Shown here piece by piece: positions 26,169 to 36,039 of a stretch of 64,000 nt of DNA (position 1 is its first letter; each line of letters begins with the position of its first letter). The notes beneath the pieces were generated by a model. That model was not told the origin of the DNA and did no database searches. It saw nothing but the letters and a program-made list of their open reading frames with translations. The stretch comes from Acidaminobacter sp. (GTDB lineage Bacteria > Bacillota > Clostridia > Peptostreptococcales > Acidaminobacteraceae), in the NCBI RefSeq assembly GCF_030247605.1, contig NZ_JAOTSB010000007.1:1-64000 (forward strand). The letters are read 5' to 3'. A program made the position numbers and the translations under genes.

Positions 26169-27698
26169 CTATTTACCCTTCAATATAGATCCGAGGAGCC
26201 CTCTCGCCAGCTGCGTACCGAGCGACCTGCCAACAGAGGTCATCATGGACTTAGCCATTTTTTCCATAGGTGTATCCGACGACCTTCTTCGTGCAGTCCC
26301 TTGGGACCTCGTCGTTTTACGAGTCGTTCTGCTGCGTCTTTCTTCCTCATCAAAAGCCGCCTTGCGTTCCTCAAGCTCCAGTTCCAGAGCTTCCTTCTGA
26401 GCTTCCTCTTCCTTCAGCCGCTGTGCCCGTCTGATCAAAATTTCATAGGCGGACTCCCGGTCCAGAGCATCTTCATATCGCCCATGCAGTGAAGAAGACT
26501 CAATCAGCTTCTGAACCTTTTCAGGCAGCGCGGGACCAATCATGCTCTTTGGCGGGAGAATAAAGGCGCGCTGAACTACAGACGGTCGACCCTTTTCATC
26601 CAGGAAGGACACCAGCGCTTCGCCGACACCCAGGTCGAGAATTGCCGTTTCCACATCCAGGTCTGGATTGACACGGAAGGTTTGCGCTGCCGCTTTGACA
26701 GCCTTCTGATCCCTAGGGGTGAACGCCCTGAGCGCATGCTGAACCCGGTTTCCAAGCTGACCGAGTACCGTATCCGGTATGTCGACAGGATTTTGAGTGA
26801 TGAAGTAGACCCCTACACCCTTGGAGCGAATCAGACGCACCACCTGCTCAATCTTGTCGAGCAGGATTTTGGGAACATCCTTAAAAAGAAGATGGGCTTC
26901 ATCAAAGAAAAAAATCATCTTTGGCTTTTCAAGATCTCCAACCTCAGGAAGCTCTTCAAACAGCTCAGACAGCATCCATAGCAAAAAGGTCGAATAAAGC
27001 GCAGGGTACTGGTACAGCACATTCGCCGCCAGAATGTTGACCACCCCGCGGCCATCCTGCACCGTCATCATCAGATCCTTGATGTCCAGCGAAGGTTCAC
27101 CGAAAAAATGCTCCGCGTTCTGCTCTTCCAGAACGAGGATTCCCCTCTGGATTGCGCCTATGCTCGCTTTGCTGATGTTGCCATACTGAGTTGTGAACTC
27201 TGATGCATTGTCTCCAACGTATTGCAGCATCGCTCGGAGATCCTTGAGGTCCAGCAGCAGCATCCCGTTGTCATCCGCGATTCTGAAAACCATATTTAGG
27301 ATGGCGCTTTGCGTATCATTCAGATCGAGAAGTCTGGAGAGCAGCAGAGGCCCCATCTCCGAAACTGTAGCACGAACCGGGTGTCCTTGTTTTCCAAAGA
27401 CGTCCCAAAATCTTACCGGTGAGGAATGAAATTCAAATCCTTCGATTCCCAGACTCTGAATTCGCTCCGTAATTTTGGGCTTTGCTTCGCCGGATTCGCT
27501 CATTCCCGACAAGTCGCCTTTGACGTCGGCAAGGAAAACCGGTACGCCAATTTCGCTGAAAGCTTCTGCCAGCACCATGAGTGTTACGGTTTTTCCCGTT
27601 CCTGTGGCACCGGCAATCAAGCCATGCCGGTTTGCCATTTCTGCTCTGAGATGAAGTTCAAGCTCGTTTTTGGCAATCCATAAATTATGCTGTGTCAT
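26169..27698 (-). CDS. HerA-like ATPase (DUF853 family helicase-type protein)
   Basis: A 509-residue P-loop ATPase. Walker A is GATGTGKT (about residue 30), the second conserved strand [12 protein letters not shown] follows, Walker B is [11 protein letters not shown] and a sensor-like [11 protein letters not shown] comes later. The tail (about 410-490) is a charged coiled coil with an Arg/Thr-rich stretch. The family is related to HerA/FtsK translocases; its cellular role is not established. An open frame reaches 27785, but the ATG at 27698 is preceded by GGAGAGGG and starts like family members ([27 protein letters not shown]). Confidence 0.85.
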   Translation of the reverse strand: MTQHNLWIAKNELELHLRAEMANRHGLIAGATGTGKTVTLMVLAEAFSEIGVPVFLADVKGDLSGMSESGEAKPKITERIQSLGIEGFEFHSSPVRFWDVFGKQGHPVRATVSEMGPLLLSRLLDLNDTQSAILNMVFRIADDNGMLLLDLKDLRAMLQYVGDNASEFTTQYGNISKASIGAIQRGILVLEEQNAEHFFGEPSLDIKDLMMTVQDGRGVVNILAANVLYQYPALYSTFLLWMLSELFEELPEVGDLEKPKMIFFFDEAHLLFKDVPKILLDKIEQVVRLIRSKGVGVYFITQNPVDIPDTVLGQLGNRVQHALRAFTPRDQKAVKAAAQTFRVNPDLDVETAILDLGVGEALVSFLDEKGRPSVVQRAFILPPKSMIGPALPEKVQKLIESSSLHGRYEDALDRESAYEILIRRAQRLKEEEAQKEALELELEERKAAFDEEERRSRTTRKTTRSQGTARRRSSDTPMEKMAKSMMTSVGRSLGTQLARGLLGSILKGK

Positions 27699-27935
27699 CA
27701 ATCCCTCTCCCTTATCTGCGGCTCTGATGCGGGTGACCACCCCAAAGTGCTGGGGCCGCTCACTGTGACGACCATAATTCTCCAATTCTTTCTGTCATTA
27801 TAGCATAATGGCGCATAAAATAATCGATTGAAAACAATTATCAATGGGTATTTATAGCGTAATTCCAATCAGCTTCAACTGGCTTTCTTATGTGAAACCT
27901 GACACACATTTAATACACGGATAGGAGGCGTTGTT

Positions 27936-28286
27936 ATGAAAACCTTAAGGCAAAATCGTACCTGGATGCTGATGGGACTGCTGCTGCTGTCCCTGGTTCT
28001 GGTTACCGCCTGTTCTCAGCCTGCGGCAAACTCTGAGGAACCGGCCGCTGAGCCTGTTGAAATGACCGCAGATGAGCTAAGCGCTTTTAACGGCAAAGAC
28101 GGACAGCCAGCATATATTGCAGTGGATGGTGTCATTTATGATGTCACCGAGGTCTCATTTTGGAAAAATGGGGACCACAACGGCTTTGAAGCCGGTCAGG
28201 ATCTGACTGAAGAGATCAAGTCCGTTTCCCCTCACGGCGTATCAAAACTGAAGGGTATTCCGGTTGTTGGAACCCTTGTAAATTAA
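27936..28286 (+). CDS. Lipoprotein with cytochrome-b5-like heme/steroid-binding domain
   Basis: A 116-aa exported lipoprotein. The signal peptide ends at the lipobox VTAC (Cys26), followed by an Ala/Glu/Pro linker. The domain (about 44-116) has MTADELSAFNGKDGQPAYIAVDGVIYDVTEVSFWKNGDHNGFEAGQDLTEEI, which is the small bacterial b5-like fold; the aromatic and His positions could hold heme. GGAGG is 7 nt before the ATG. No obvious terminator follows; the T-box promoter begins about 80 bp later. Confidence 0.85.
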   Translation: MKTLRQNRTWMLMGLLLLSLVLVTACSQPAANSEEPAAEPVEMTADELSAFNGKDGQPAYIAVDGVIYDVTEVSFWKNGDHNGFEAGQDLTEEIKSVSPHGVSKLKGIPVVGTLVN

Positions 28287-28365
28287 CTTTCAGATTTCGG
28301 AAACGGATTTTTTATAAAATTTTTGTGGAAGTCCTCTAAATTTTCGGAATTTTTCGTGAATAGCG

Positions 28366-28394
28366 TTGACTTTTGTCCGATTTCTTGATATTGT
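28366..28394 (+). promoter_or_regulatory. Promoter of the T-box transcript
   Basis: TTGACT (28366-28371) and TATTGT (28389-28394) are separated by 17 bp, placing the RNA start about 15-20 nt before the first T-box stem. Confidence 0.55.
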
Positions 28395-28417
28395 ACATTT
28401 TATAATATTCAAATCGA

Positions 28418-28671
28418 TGACAGAGAACGAAGACGAGAGCCTTCAGTTACAGAGAGCCGGCGGCGCTGAGAGCCGGTACTGATTCCCGTTTGAACATCCC
28501 TCTGGAGTGAACAGCTGAAATTTTGAAGAGTAGGCTGATTCCGCTTTCCGGCGTTACAGGAAGCTTGTTTTCGAAGAAAATGAGCATAGAGTGGTACGCG
28601 TCAACGCGCGTACTAACAAGGTGGTACCGCGGTAAAACGCCCTTGTGCAGAGATGCGCAGGGGCTTTTTTA
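28418..28671 (+). promoter_or_regulatory. T-box riboswitch leader
   Basis: All parts of a tRNA-sensing T-box are present. Stem I holds AGAGAGCCGGCGG (28451-28463) and GAGAGCCGG. The T-box core AAGGTGGTACCGCGG is at 28618-28632. The terminator pairs GCCCTTGTGC (28639-28648) with GCGCAGGGGC (28655-28664) and ends in TTTTTT. The specifier loop reads TTTGAACATCCC (28489-28500); CAU (His) or AUC (Ile) are the possible codons and I cannot decide. Unlike most T-boxes it is not followed by a synthetase, biosynthesis or transporter gene but by a 49-codon ORF. Confidence 0.92.
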
Positions 28672-28740
28672 TTGAATCATGCAGCGCGCAGTCTTGAAAG
28701 GCAAACAAAACCCATCAAACAACTACGAGGAGGAAGATTT

Positions 28741-28890
28741 ATGTATCAGGACAGCTTAAATTATGAAGAGTATTCAACCGTGAAGGAAACAAAATCGACA
28801 GAAACGGCTTTGACAGAAGCGCAATACCTCTATGAGATGCAAACCACTTTGAATTTCTTTGGCGCAGGCCGCATGGATGATCTTTTTTAA
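28741..28890 (+). CDS. 49-residue protein under T-box control, unknown function
   Basis: ATG 28741 has GAGGAGG 8 nt upstream, an optimal site. The product begins MYQDSLNYEEYSTVKET and ends GAGRMDDLF. It is acidic, rich in Tyr, Thr and Glu, with no Cys, His, Ile or Trp and no signal peptide or membrane segment. It lies 70 nt after the T-box terminator and is the first gene of the transcript. I recognise no family. It could be a small regulator, in loose analogy to the T-box-controlled anti-TRAP gene of Bacillus, or a remnant of a lost amino-acid gene. Confidence 0.6.
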   Translation: MYQDSLNYEEYSTVKETKSTETALTEAQYLYEMQTTLNFFGAGRMDDLF

Positions 28891-28976
28891 TTGTTTCGCT
28901 GAAGTACCCAGTACTGATCCCTATGAATTCAATGGCCTAATAGTGTGTTTTAGTACGAATCAGGGAGGTATCCAAA

Positions 28977-29030
28977 GTGTCAGATCTTCCAGGCGACATT
29001 AGCCGCGAGATGCATGACTTAAACGAGTAA
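28977..29030 (+). CDS. Possible 17-residue peptide
   Basis: GTG 28977 is preceded by GGGAGG at 7 nt and opens 17 codons (begins MSDLPGDISREMHDLNE), with the stop codon directly touching the following terminator stem. Its position between the 49-aa ORF and the terminator, plus the good ribosome-binding site, argue for translation; its length argues against certainty. Confidence 0.35.
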   Translation: MSDLPGDISREMHDLNE

Positions 29031-29075
29031 CGACCTTAAAGCGAGAAGAATGCTTTAAGGTCGTTTGCTTTTTTT
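29031..29075 (+). terminator. Terminator of the T-box transcript
   Basis: A perfect 12-bp stem, CGACCTTAAAGC (29031-29042) with GCTTTAAGGTCG (29052-29063), is followed by a run of seven Ts (29069-29075). It limits the transcript to the two small ORFs. Confidence 0.88.
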
Positions 29076-29093
29076 GATTGTTTGATGGAAGAT

Positions 29094-29106
29094 GGTGTCT
29101 GACACC
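29094..29106. repeat. GGTGTCTGACACC palindrome
   Basis: A 13-bp palindrome of the same type as the longer ones at 35978-35992 and 36015-36029. It lies between the T-box terminator and the SulP gene. Such GGTGTC-GACACC palindromes recur in many genomes as REP-like intergenic units. Confidence 0.6.
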
Positions 29107-29175
29107 TTTTCCACTGTTTCAAGACAGAAGACGGGGTCAACAGGCTAAAGCCGCCGACACCGTCCTCCACATCAA

Positions 29176-30840
29176 TTATCCAATCTGCTTAAGCGCCATC
29201 TCCAAATTGGGGTAAAAATGTTCCGCTCCAATTTTTTCAATAACGCCTGCTTTTTCAAGCACTGACCACGGCTGCTCGTTGATGCCTATGATATAAAGCG
29301 CCACCTTGCGGCGATTGCACATCTGTTTAAAAGATCTGAAAGCGAACAGCGCTGTTGCGTCCATGGCCGGCACCCTGGTCATAATCAGCAGCACCGCTTT
29401 GGCATGAGCATCCAGATCTGTCAGGTTGTCCAGAAACTTATCCGCTGCGCCAAAGAAAAACGGTCCGCTGATTTCGTAAGCTATGACACCCTTTGGAAGG
29501 GAGAGCCCTTCACGGAAACTGAGCCCCGCTTTTCCCCGGCTCTCTGTATCCTGGTCTGTCTCTTCGCCGGAATCCAAAACCACTGAATTGACTTCAGCGA
29601 CATCGCTCATACGTTTCATGAACAGGAACGCGGCGAGGACCATGCCAATCTCAATGGCCAGTACAAGATCAAAGATCACCGTGATGAAAAAGGTCGTTAG
29701 CAGTACCAAGAGGTCGCTTTTAGGAGCATGAAAATATTCGATAAACTCACGCCAGTCACTCATGTTGTAGGCGACTATAATCAGGATCGCCGCCAGGGCA
29801 GCAAGCGGGATCATTTTGGCCAGCGGCATAAAGAGCAGCATAATGAGCAGCAGCACTACCGCATGCACCATACCTGCAACCGGCGTTGAACCGCCATTTT
29901 TGATATTGGCCACGGTTCTTGCGATTGCCCCCGTTGCCGGTATGCCGCCAAAAAGCCCGGAAGCAATATTCGCGACCCCCTGAGCTACAAGCTCCATGTT
30001 GGACCGGTGCTTAGAACCAATAATGCCATCTGCCACCACTGCCGACAGCAAGGACTCAATAGAACCCAGAATCGCAATTGTAAAGGCAGGTCCAATCAGC
30101 ATGCGCATCTCTGACAGGGATACAGTTGGAATCTGCGGTGTTGGTATTTTGGAAGACAATTCCCCAAAGGTTGATCCAATAGTCGCGACATCCATCCCCG
30201 TTACCTGAACCACCACAGTTGCCACAATCAGCGCGATCAGGCTCCCCGGCACCTTGCGGCTTACTTTGGGCCAGAAGATGAGGATCGCCAGCGACAGCGC
30301 GCCAATCAGGACGCTGTTCCAATTTACTGTATCTATATGTTCCGCGTAAACTGAGACTTTCTCAAGAAACTCCGCGGGATTATGTTCTAATTGAAGACCT
30401 AAAAAGTCTTTGATTTGCGATGTAAAGATGGTGACTGCAATACCTGTAGTGAATCCTGTCGTTATAGGATAAGGGATAAATTTGATAATGCTTCCAAGTC
30501 GTAAGAATCCCATGGCCATCATCATAACGCCTGCCATAAGGGTGGCGGTAATCAAGCCATTCATGCCAAATTCCATGACAATGCCATACACAATGACCAT
30601 GAACGCGCCGGTCGGGCCGCCAATCTGTACCCTGCTGCCGCCCAGCATTGAAATAAGGAATCCGGCGATTATTGCCGTAAACAAACCCTGCTCAGGTGTA
30701 ACGCCGGAAGCTATGCCCAGGGCAATGGACAACGGCAGCGCAATGATCGCAACAATCACACCGGCTGTCAAATCCTTGATAAACAATTCCTTGGTATAGC
30801 TCTTTAAAGTCGTAAATAATTTGGGTGTAAATACGGACAC
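29176..30840 (-). CDS. SulP family anion transporter with STAS domain
   Basis: A membrane protein (about 554 aa) with 10-14 transmembrane helices followed by a cytosolic STAS domain (about 430-550). The SulP signature is seen in IALPLSIALGIASGVTPEQGLFTAIIAG and GGSRVQIGGPTGAF near the N terminus. Substrate may be sulfate, bicarbonate or a dicarboxylate; sequence does not decide. Start choice: the frame opens with GTG at 30849, but AAGGTG lies 6 nt before the GTG at 30840, which I prefer. A terminator-like hairpin lies directly before this site, so expression may depend on readthrough. Confidence 0.9.
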   Translation of the reverse strand: MSVFTPKLFTTLKSYTKELFIKDLTAGVIVAIIALPLSIALGIASGVTPEQGLFTAIIAGFLISMLGGSRVQIGGPTGAFMVIVYGIVMEFGMNGLITATLMAGVMMMAMGFLRLGSIIKFIPYPITTGFTTGIAVTIFTSQIKDFLGLQLEHNPAEFLEKVSVYAEHIDTVNWNSVLIGALSLAILIFWPKVSRKVPGSLIALIVATVVVQVTGMDVATIGSTFGELSSKIPTPQIPTVSLSEMRMLIGPAFTIAILGSIESLLSAVVADGIIGSKHRSNMELVAQGVANIASGLFGGIPATGAIARTVANIKNGGSTPVAGMVHAVVLLLIMLLFMPLAKMIPLAALAAILIIVAYNMSDWREFIEYFHAPKSDLLVLLTTFFITVIFDLVLAIEIGMVLAAFLFMKRMSDVAEVNSVVLDSGEETDQDTESRGKAGLSFREGLSLPKGVIAYEISGPFFFGAADKFLDNLTDLDAHAKAVLLIMTRVPAMDATALFAFRSFKQMCNRRKVALYIIGINEQPWSVLEKAGVIEKIGAEHFYPNLEMALKQIG

Positions 30841-30861
30841 ATTAGGCACCTTCTTTTCAAA

Positions 30862-30907
30862 ATAAAAAATGCGGCTGAAACTCCGACAAGGACTTTCAAC
30901 CGCATTT
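30862..30907 (-). promoter_or_regulatory. Terminator-like hairpin directly upstream of the SulP start
   Basis: On the minus strand AAATGCGG (30907-30900) pairs with CCGCATTT (30874-30867), extended by TGAAA/TTTCA and followed by a T run. Only about 20 nt separate it from the SulP start codon, too little for another promoter. It ends the upstream acetate-transporter transcript, attenuates SulP, or both. Confidence 0.65.
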
Positions 30908-31015
30908 CCTGTAAGCCGCTGAAAAGCCGCTCAAGCTATTTATTTAAAATTAACTCAATGTTGTTTTGAATCATGCATTCTATATCATGTATACAGTACA
31001 ACACTTTTTTAAAAA

Positions 31016-31669
31016 TTATGCCTTGCTGCCAGTCTCGGAAAGGACAGCCCTCTTAGCAGCGCCAAATTTGACAGGCTTTCCAACAGGCAATACCACGCGC
31101 TTAAACATGTGGTTGATGACATTTGCCGCCACACCATAGAAGGAAATGAAGGAAATTATAAGTTCGGAGTAAGCTGCAAGATTATGCATTGTATGCTCTG
31201 CTATGCCAAGGGTACTGAAGCCGAGACCAATGAAAAGGAGATCAATAAAAATGAAGTCAAGCAAAAGCACTTTGTTGGTTTGCGTTGCGCCAACCGTCAT
31301 GATCACCGAGAAAATAAGATACCCGAAAAATGCGTAACCTAACTGGTGTGTGTCCACAGCGCCTTTTAAAGTTTCGCCGAAAACGCCGAGATTAATCAGC
31401 CAGCTGGATGCTACTGCAAGCCAAAAGAATCCATAAGCGCAAAAAGCTGTGCCGCCAAAAAGGTTGTCTTTTTTATAATCGAAAACACCGGCCATCAACT
31501 GCGCAAAGGCACCAAGGAAGATTGCCCAAGGGATAACATAGGAAAGGCCTGTAGTGACACCCATCTTTTGGGTTGATGCTACCAGCGTTACCATTGCGAG
31601 GCCAAAAAGACCTAACGCGCTTGGGTCTGCGACCTTAACCATCACTGACTGTACTTCTTGTTTGCTCAC
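31016..31669 (-). CDS. Acetate uptake transporter (GPR1/FUN34/SatP family)
   Basis: A six-helix membrane channel or transporter of 217 aa for acetate/succinate-proton. The family signature is ADPSALGLFGLAMVTL (about 14-29), a variant of NPAPLGL, and the later FLGAFAQLMAGVFDYKKDNLFGGTAFCAYGFFWL is typical. Start is GTG with a poor ribosome-binding site. It lies upstream of SulP on the same strand with 166-175 bp between them. Confidence 0.9.
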   Translation of the reverse strand: MSKQEVQSVMVKVADPSALGLFGLAMVTLVASTQKMGVTTGLSYVIPWAIFLGAFAQLMAGVFDYKKDNLFGGTAFCAYGFFWLAVASSWLINLGVFGETLKGAVDTHQLGYAFFGYLIFSVIMTVGATQTNKVLLLDFIFIDLLFIGLGFSTLGIAEHTMHNLAAYSELIISFISFYGVAANVINHMFKRVVLPVGKPVKFGAAKRAVLSETGSKA

Positions 31670-31965
31670 TCATTTCCGTTCCATCCGTTTTTCAATCGAA
31701 TGAAAACGTTCCCTCCTTTATTCGTATACTTTGACAGAAAAAGACGCCTCTCAAGTACAAGAAGCGCGACGAATTCTGCTTCCCTATCATCTCACAATGT
31801 TTAAGAAATAACAAGTGAAAACTGCTAAATAACTGTATAAACATTTGCATTTTTTTTGATTTTATAAAAGATTTTTTCGAGCTTAAGGTTACAAATAATA
31901 ATATTATGTTTCAACTTCCTAAATTTGTAGTAAGAATAAGACAAATACATTTTGGAGGTGTAGTT

Positions 31966-32370
31966 ATGGCATCACTCAGCATCATTGAAGGCGTTGGAGA
32001 AGCTTTTGAAGCGAAACTGAAAGCCGCGGGCGTCAGCTCTACTTCAACACTGATGGAAAAAGGCGCTACAAAGAAAGGGAGAGCCGCACTCGCAGCAGAA
32101 TGTGACATTTCTGAGAAGCTCATTCTAAAATGGGTTAACCATGTGGACCTCATGCGCGTCAAAGGGATTGGCGGCGAATACGCTGAATTGCTCGAAGCCG
32201 CTGGCGTTGATACAGTTCCTGAGCTCGCTCAGAGAAAGCCTGAAAATCTCCTCGTTAAAATGACCGAGATCAACGAAGCTAAAAATTTAGTCAGGAAACT
32301 ACCTGTTCTTAAGCAAGTGGAAGACTGGGTTGCTCAAGCCAAAGAGCTTCCTAAGGTCGTTTCACATTAA
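31966..32370 (+). CDS. DUF4332 helix-hairpin-helix protein
   Basis: A 134-aa protein built of two helix-hairpin-helix-like halves: SIIEGVGEAFEAKLKAAGV near residue 4 and VKGIGGEYAELLEAAGVDTVPELAQRKPENL near residue 66. This is the DUF4332 pattern, resembling DNA-binding HhH domains of polymerases and ligases; function unknown. GGAGGTG is 6 nt before the ATG at 31966; a longer frame from 31906 has no support. A terminator follows. Confidence 0.85.
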   Translation: MASLSIIEGVGEAFEAKLKAAGVSSTSTLMEKGATKKGRAALAAECDISEKLILKWVNHVDLMRVKGIGGEYAELLEAAGVDTVPELAQRKPENLLVKMTEINEAKNLVRKLPVLKQVEDWVAQAKELPKVVSH

Positions 32371-32380
32371 CTAAAGTGCG

Positions 32381-32427
32381 AAAAAGGCACTGATAACGGA
32401 TAAAAACGCCGTTACCGGTGCCTTTTT
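32381..32427 (+). terminator. Terminator of the DUF4332 gene
   Basis: AAAAAGGCAC (32381-32390) and GTGCCTTTTT (32418-32427) with an inner TAACGG/CCGTTA stem. Confidence 0.85.
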
Positions 32428-32515
32428 ATTTTGTGACTGAAAGAACAAAACCTGTGTTTTCGCCTAATGGCCTGTTTTTCCGCTCGACATTCAAACCATT
32501 TAAGCGCATCAGAAA

Positions 32516-33073
32516 TCATCCAATCCAGGAAACCAAGCCCTGTACCCGCGGCGCCGCTTTGGGTTCTGCACCCGAGGTATATCCCACAGCAACGGCATAG
32601 AGCGGATTGTGTCCTTCCGGGATCAGCAGTGCCGACTTCAGTTCTGCCCCATGCTCAGAATCAAACGCCGGTCTGAAGGAGGCAATATAGCATGATCCCA
32701 GACCGAGGGCAGTCGCCGCCAGACTGGCGTAGACGGCGGCGTTGGCACAATCTGCCAGGGCATGTTTGGCTTCCGGCGCTGAAATAAATATAACGGCCGG
32801 CGCGTTATAGAAATTGCTGAAATTCGGATCTTCCGCACTCGCCTTCAGACGCTCATCTCCGGAAGAAAGTGCAATCTCGCGATTCACACCGCTGATCCGC
32901 TTTAAAAGTTCAGCATCTGTCACCACGCTGAAATGCCATGGCTGAGCGCCTCTTGCAGACGGCGCGAAAACTGTGGTTTCCATGATGCGCTCGAGTACAT
33001 TCTTGGGTACCGGATCAGGTCTGTAACTTCGTACAGATCGCCGGTTCATCAGCATTTGAAATGCATAATTCAT
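32516..33073 (-). CDS. Nitroreductase family FMN protein
   Basis: A 185-residue flavoenzyme. The N terminus has NRRSVRSYRPDPVP, the FMN phosphate-binding arginines; FAPSARGAQPWHFSVV and LGLGSCYIASF are the other family segments. It probably uses NAD(P)H to reduce nitro or quinone-like compounds, or acts as a dehalogenase-type reductase; the substrate is unknown. GAGG lies about 6 nt before the ATG. It stands about 100 bp downstream of metA and may be cotranscribed, but no functional link is evident. Confidence 0.88.
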   Translation of the reverse strand: MNYAFQMLMNRRSVRSYRPDPVPKNVLERIMETTVFAPSARGAQPWHFSVVTDAELLKRISGVNREIALSSGDERLKASAEDPNFSNFYNAPAVIFISAPEAKHALADCANAAVYASLAATALGLGSCYIASFRPAFDSEHGAELKSALLIPEGHNPLYAVAVGYTSGAEPKAAPRVQGLVSWIG

Positions 33074-33178
33074 TGCTCAACCTCCCCGATTCATAAGATG
33101 AGTTCATAATAGGCAACTATTCATCGCTATAAATAAATACCCGGATAGAAACCTCTAAATCAGAAAGTCCGTTAAGAT

Positions 33179-34096
33179 TTAGTCGATCTCGTCTAGATTA
33201 TATGGCGTTTCTTGATAGACGAAATAGTTCAGCCAGTTGGAAAAGAAAAGGTGGGCGTGACTCCGCCACCGGACAACCGGTGCTCGAGAAGGGTCGTCAT
33301 CCGGAAAATAATTGGCAGGCGTTCGGATGTCCATGCCTTTATTCACATCTCGAAAATATTCAGCCCCCAGGGTCTCCGGGTCATACTCCAGATGCCCTGT
33401 CGCGTAGATTTCTCTTCCGTTTTTTGACACAATCAGACCGATCCCCGACGCTTCAGATGTCGCAACGATTTCAAGGGAATCGATCCGTCTGACGTCCTCT
33501 ACGCTGACGGTGGTATGCCTGGACTGCGGAATGTAGAAGACATCATCAAAGCCCCTCAGCAGCTTGCAGTTTTGTACCGTGGCCTTATGCTCAAAGACAC
33601 CGAAGCACTTTTCCGGAAGAGGCAGCTTAGGAATGCCGTAATGCTGGTATAATGCCGCCTGCGCGCCCCAGCAGATATGCAATGTGGCGAAGCCGTGATG
33701 CCGGCTCCAGTCCAGAATTTTGGCGAGCTCCGGCCAGTAGCCCACTTCCTCAAATTCCAGGTTTTCGACCGGGGCGCCGGTAATAATCAGCCCGTCAAAC
33801 TTCTGGTGCTCAATCTGGGAAAAAGGCACATAGAAGCGGTCCAGATATTCAGAGGACGTGTTTTTGTATTCATGGGACTCCAGTCGCACCAGGACGACCT
33901 CCGTCTGGATAGGTGAATTTCCAAGCACTCTGAGGAGCTGCGTCTCTGTGGTCTCGCGGGTTGGCATCAGGTTCAGGATCGCGATGCGAAGGGGTCGTAT
34001 GTCCTGATGGGTCGCGCGAAACTCCGTCATGGTAAAAATATTTTCAGCCGCAAGGATACTCGCGGCGGGCAAATCGTTTGGAATGATGACAGGCAT
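33179..34096 (-). CDS. metA: Homoserine O-acetyltransferase, MetA type
   Basis: First committed step of methionine synthesis. The catalytic residues sit at the family positions: Cys142 in HICWGAQA, His235 and Glu237 in GHLE. Residue 111 in TGAPVEN is Glu; published work on MetA enzymes links Glu111 to acetyl-CoA and Gly111 to succinyl-CoA, so this should be an acetyltransferase in spite of the usual succinyltransferase label. AGGAGG is 7 nt before the ATG. The next upstream gene on the same strand (157 bp) is metY, which uses O-acetylhomoserine, in agreement with the prediction. The metY riboswitch may therefore control both. Confidence 0.93.
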   Translation of the reverse strand: MPVIIPNDLPAASILAAENIFTMTEFRATHQDIRPLRIAILNLMPTRETTETQLLRVLGNSPIQTEVVLVRLESHEYKNTSSEYLDRFYVPFSQIEHQKFDGLIITGAPVENLEFEEVGYWPELAKILDWSRHHGFATLHICWGAQAALYQHYGIPKLPLPEKCFGVFEHKATVQNCKLLRGFDDVFYIPQSRHTTVSVEDVRRIDSLEIVATSEASGIGLIVSKNGREIYATGHLEYDPETLGAEYFRDVNKGMDIRTPANYFPDDDPSRAPVVRWRSHAHLFFSNWLNYFVYQETPYNLDEID

Positions 34097-34253
34097 TGGG
34101 TCGCCTCCTAGATTTTAGGCAATAACCGCGTCGGAAATTGGCCAAATTCAAGCCCGGCCGCGCGGCAGATTGCAGGTTAGGATTAAAAGATAATTTTTGC
34201 CAATGGTTTCGAAACCCGGGAATGCCGGCTTCGCGACCATCGGCAGCAGTACT

Positions 34254-35736
<1,483 letters not shown>

Positions 35737-35757
35737 CTCGATATTTGGTTGAATTGA

Positions 35758-35787
35758 ATCTTAGCATATTGACAGTCAGAACGTCAA
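35758..35787 (-). promoter_or_regulatory. Promoter of the SAM riboswitch/metY transcript
   Basis: TTGACG (35787-35782) and TAAGAT (35763-35758) with an 18-bp spacer, about 20 bp before the riboswitch. Confidence 0.6.
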
Positions 35788-35856
35788 CTGAAATTTCGAC
35801 AATTTTCTGCCAATTTGAATTTTGGTAATATTGTACACGGGATCTGGGGGCGGAAA

Positions 35857-35975
35857 CTGGGTGTCGGCGGGAACTGGGTGTCGGCGGGAACTGGGTGTCG
35901 GCGGGAACTGGGTGTCGGCGGGAACTGGGTGTCGGCGGGAACTGGGTGTCGGCGGGAACTGGGTGTCGGCGGGAA
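35857..35975. repeat. Seven perfect copies of a 17-bp tandem repeat
   Basis: The unit CTGGGTGTCGGCGGGAA is repeated seven times without change (35857-35975); an eighth, divergent unit runs into the adjacent palindrome. It is a minisatellite between the metY promoter and the permease gene. The period is not a multiple of three, and the reading frames through it are not genes. Confidence 0.95.
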
Positions 35976-36032
35976 CTGGGTGTCAGACACCCGGATTCAA
36001 AAAAAGAGAAACCGGGTGTCTGACACCCAGTT
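35974..36032. repeat. Large inverted repeat with nested GGGTGTC-GACACCC palindromes
   Basis: Perfect 21-bp arms (35974-35994 and 36012-36032) flank an A-rich 17-nt loop. Each arm contains its own palindrome (GGGTGTCAGACACCC and GGGTGTCTGACACCC). It sits 8 bp after the permease stop codon (minus strand) and may end that operon. It belongs to the same palindrome type as 29094-29106. Confidence 0.85.
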
Positions 36033-36039
36033 TCCTTTC

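Noticed and set aside
29130..29165. Imperfect hairpin after the SulP stop codon as terminator
   Set aside because: GACGGGGTC/GACACCGTC pairs with one mismatch and lacks a T run; too weak to call.
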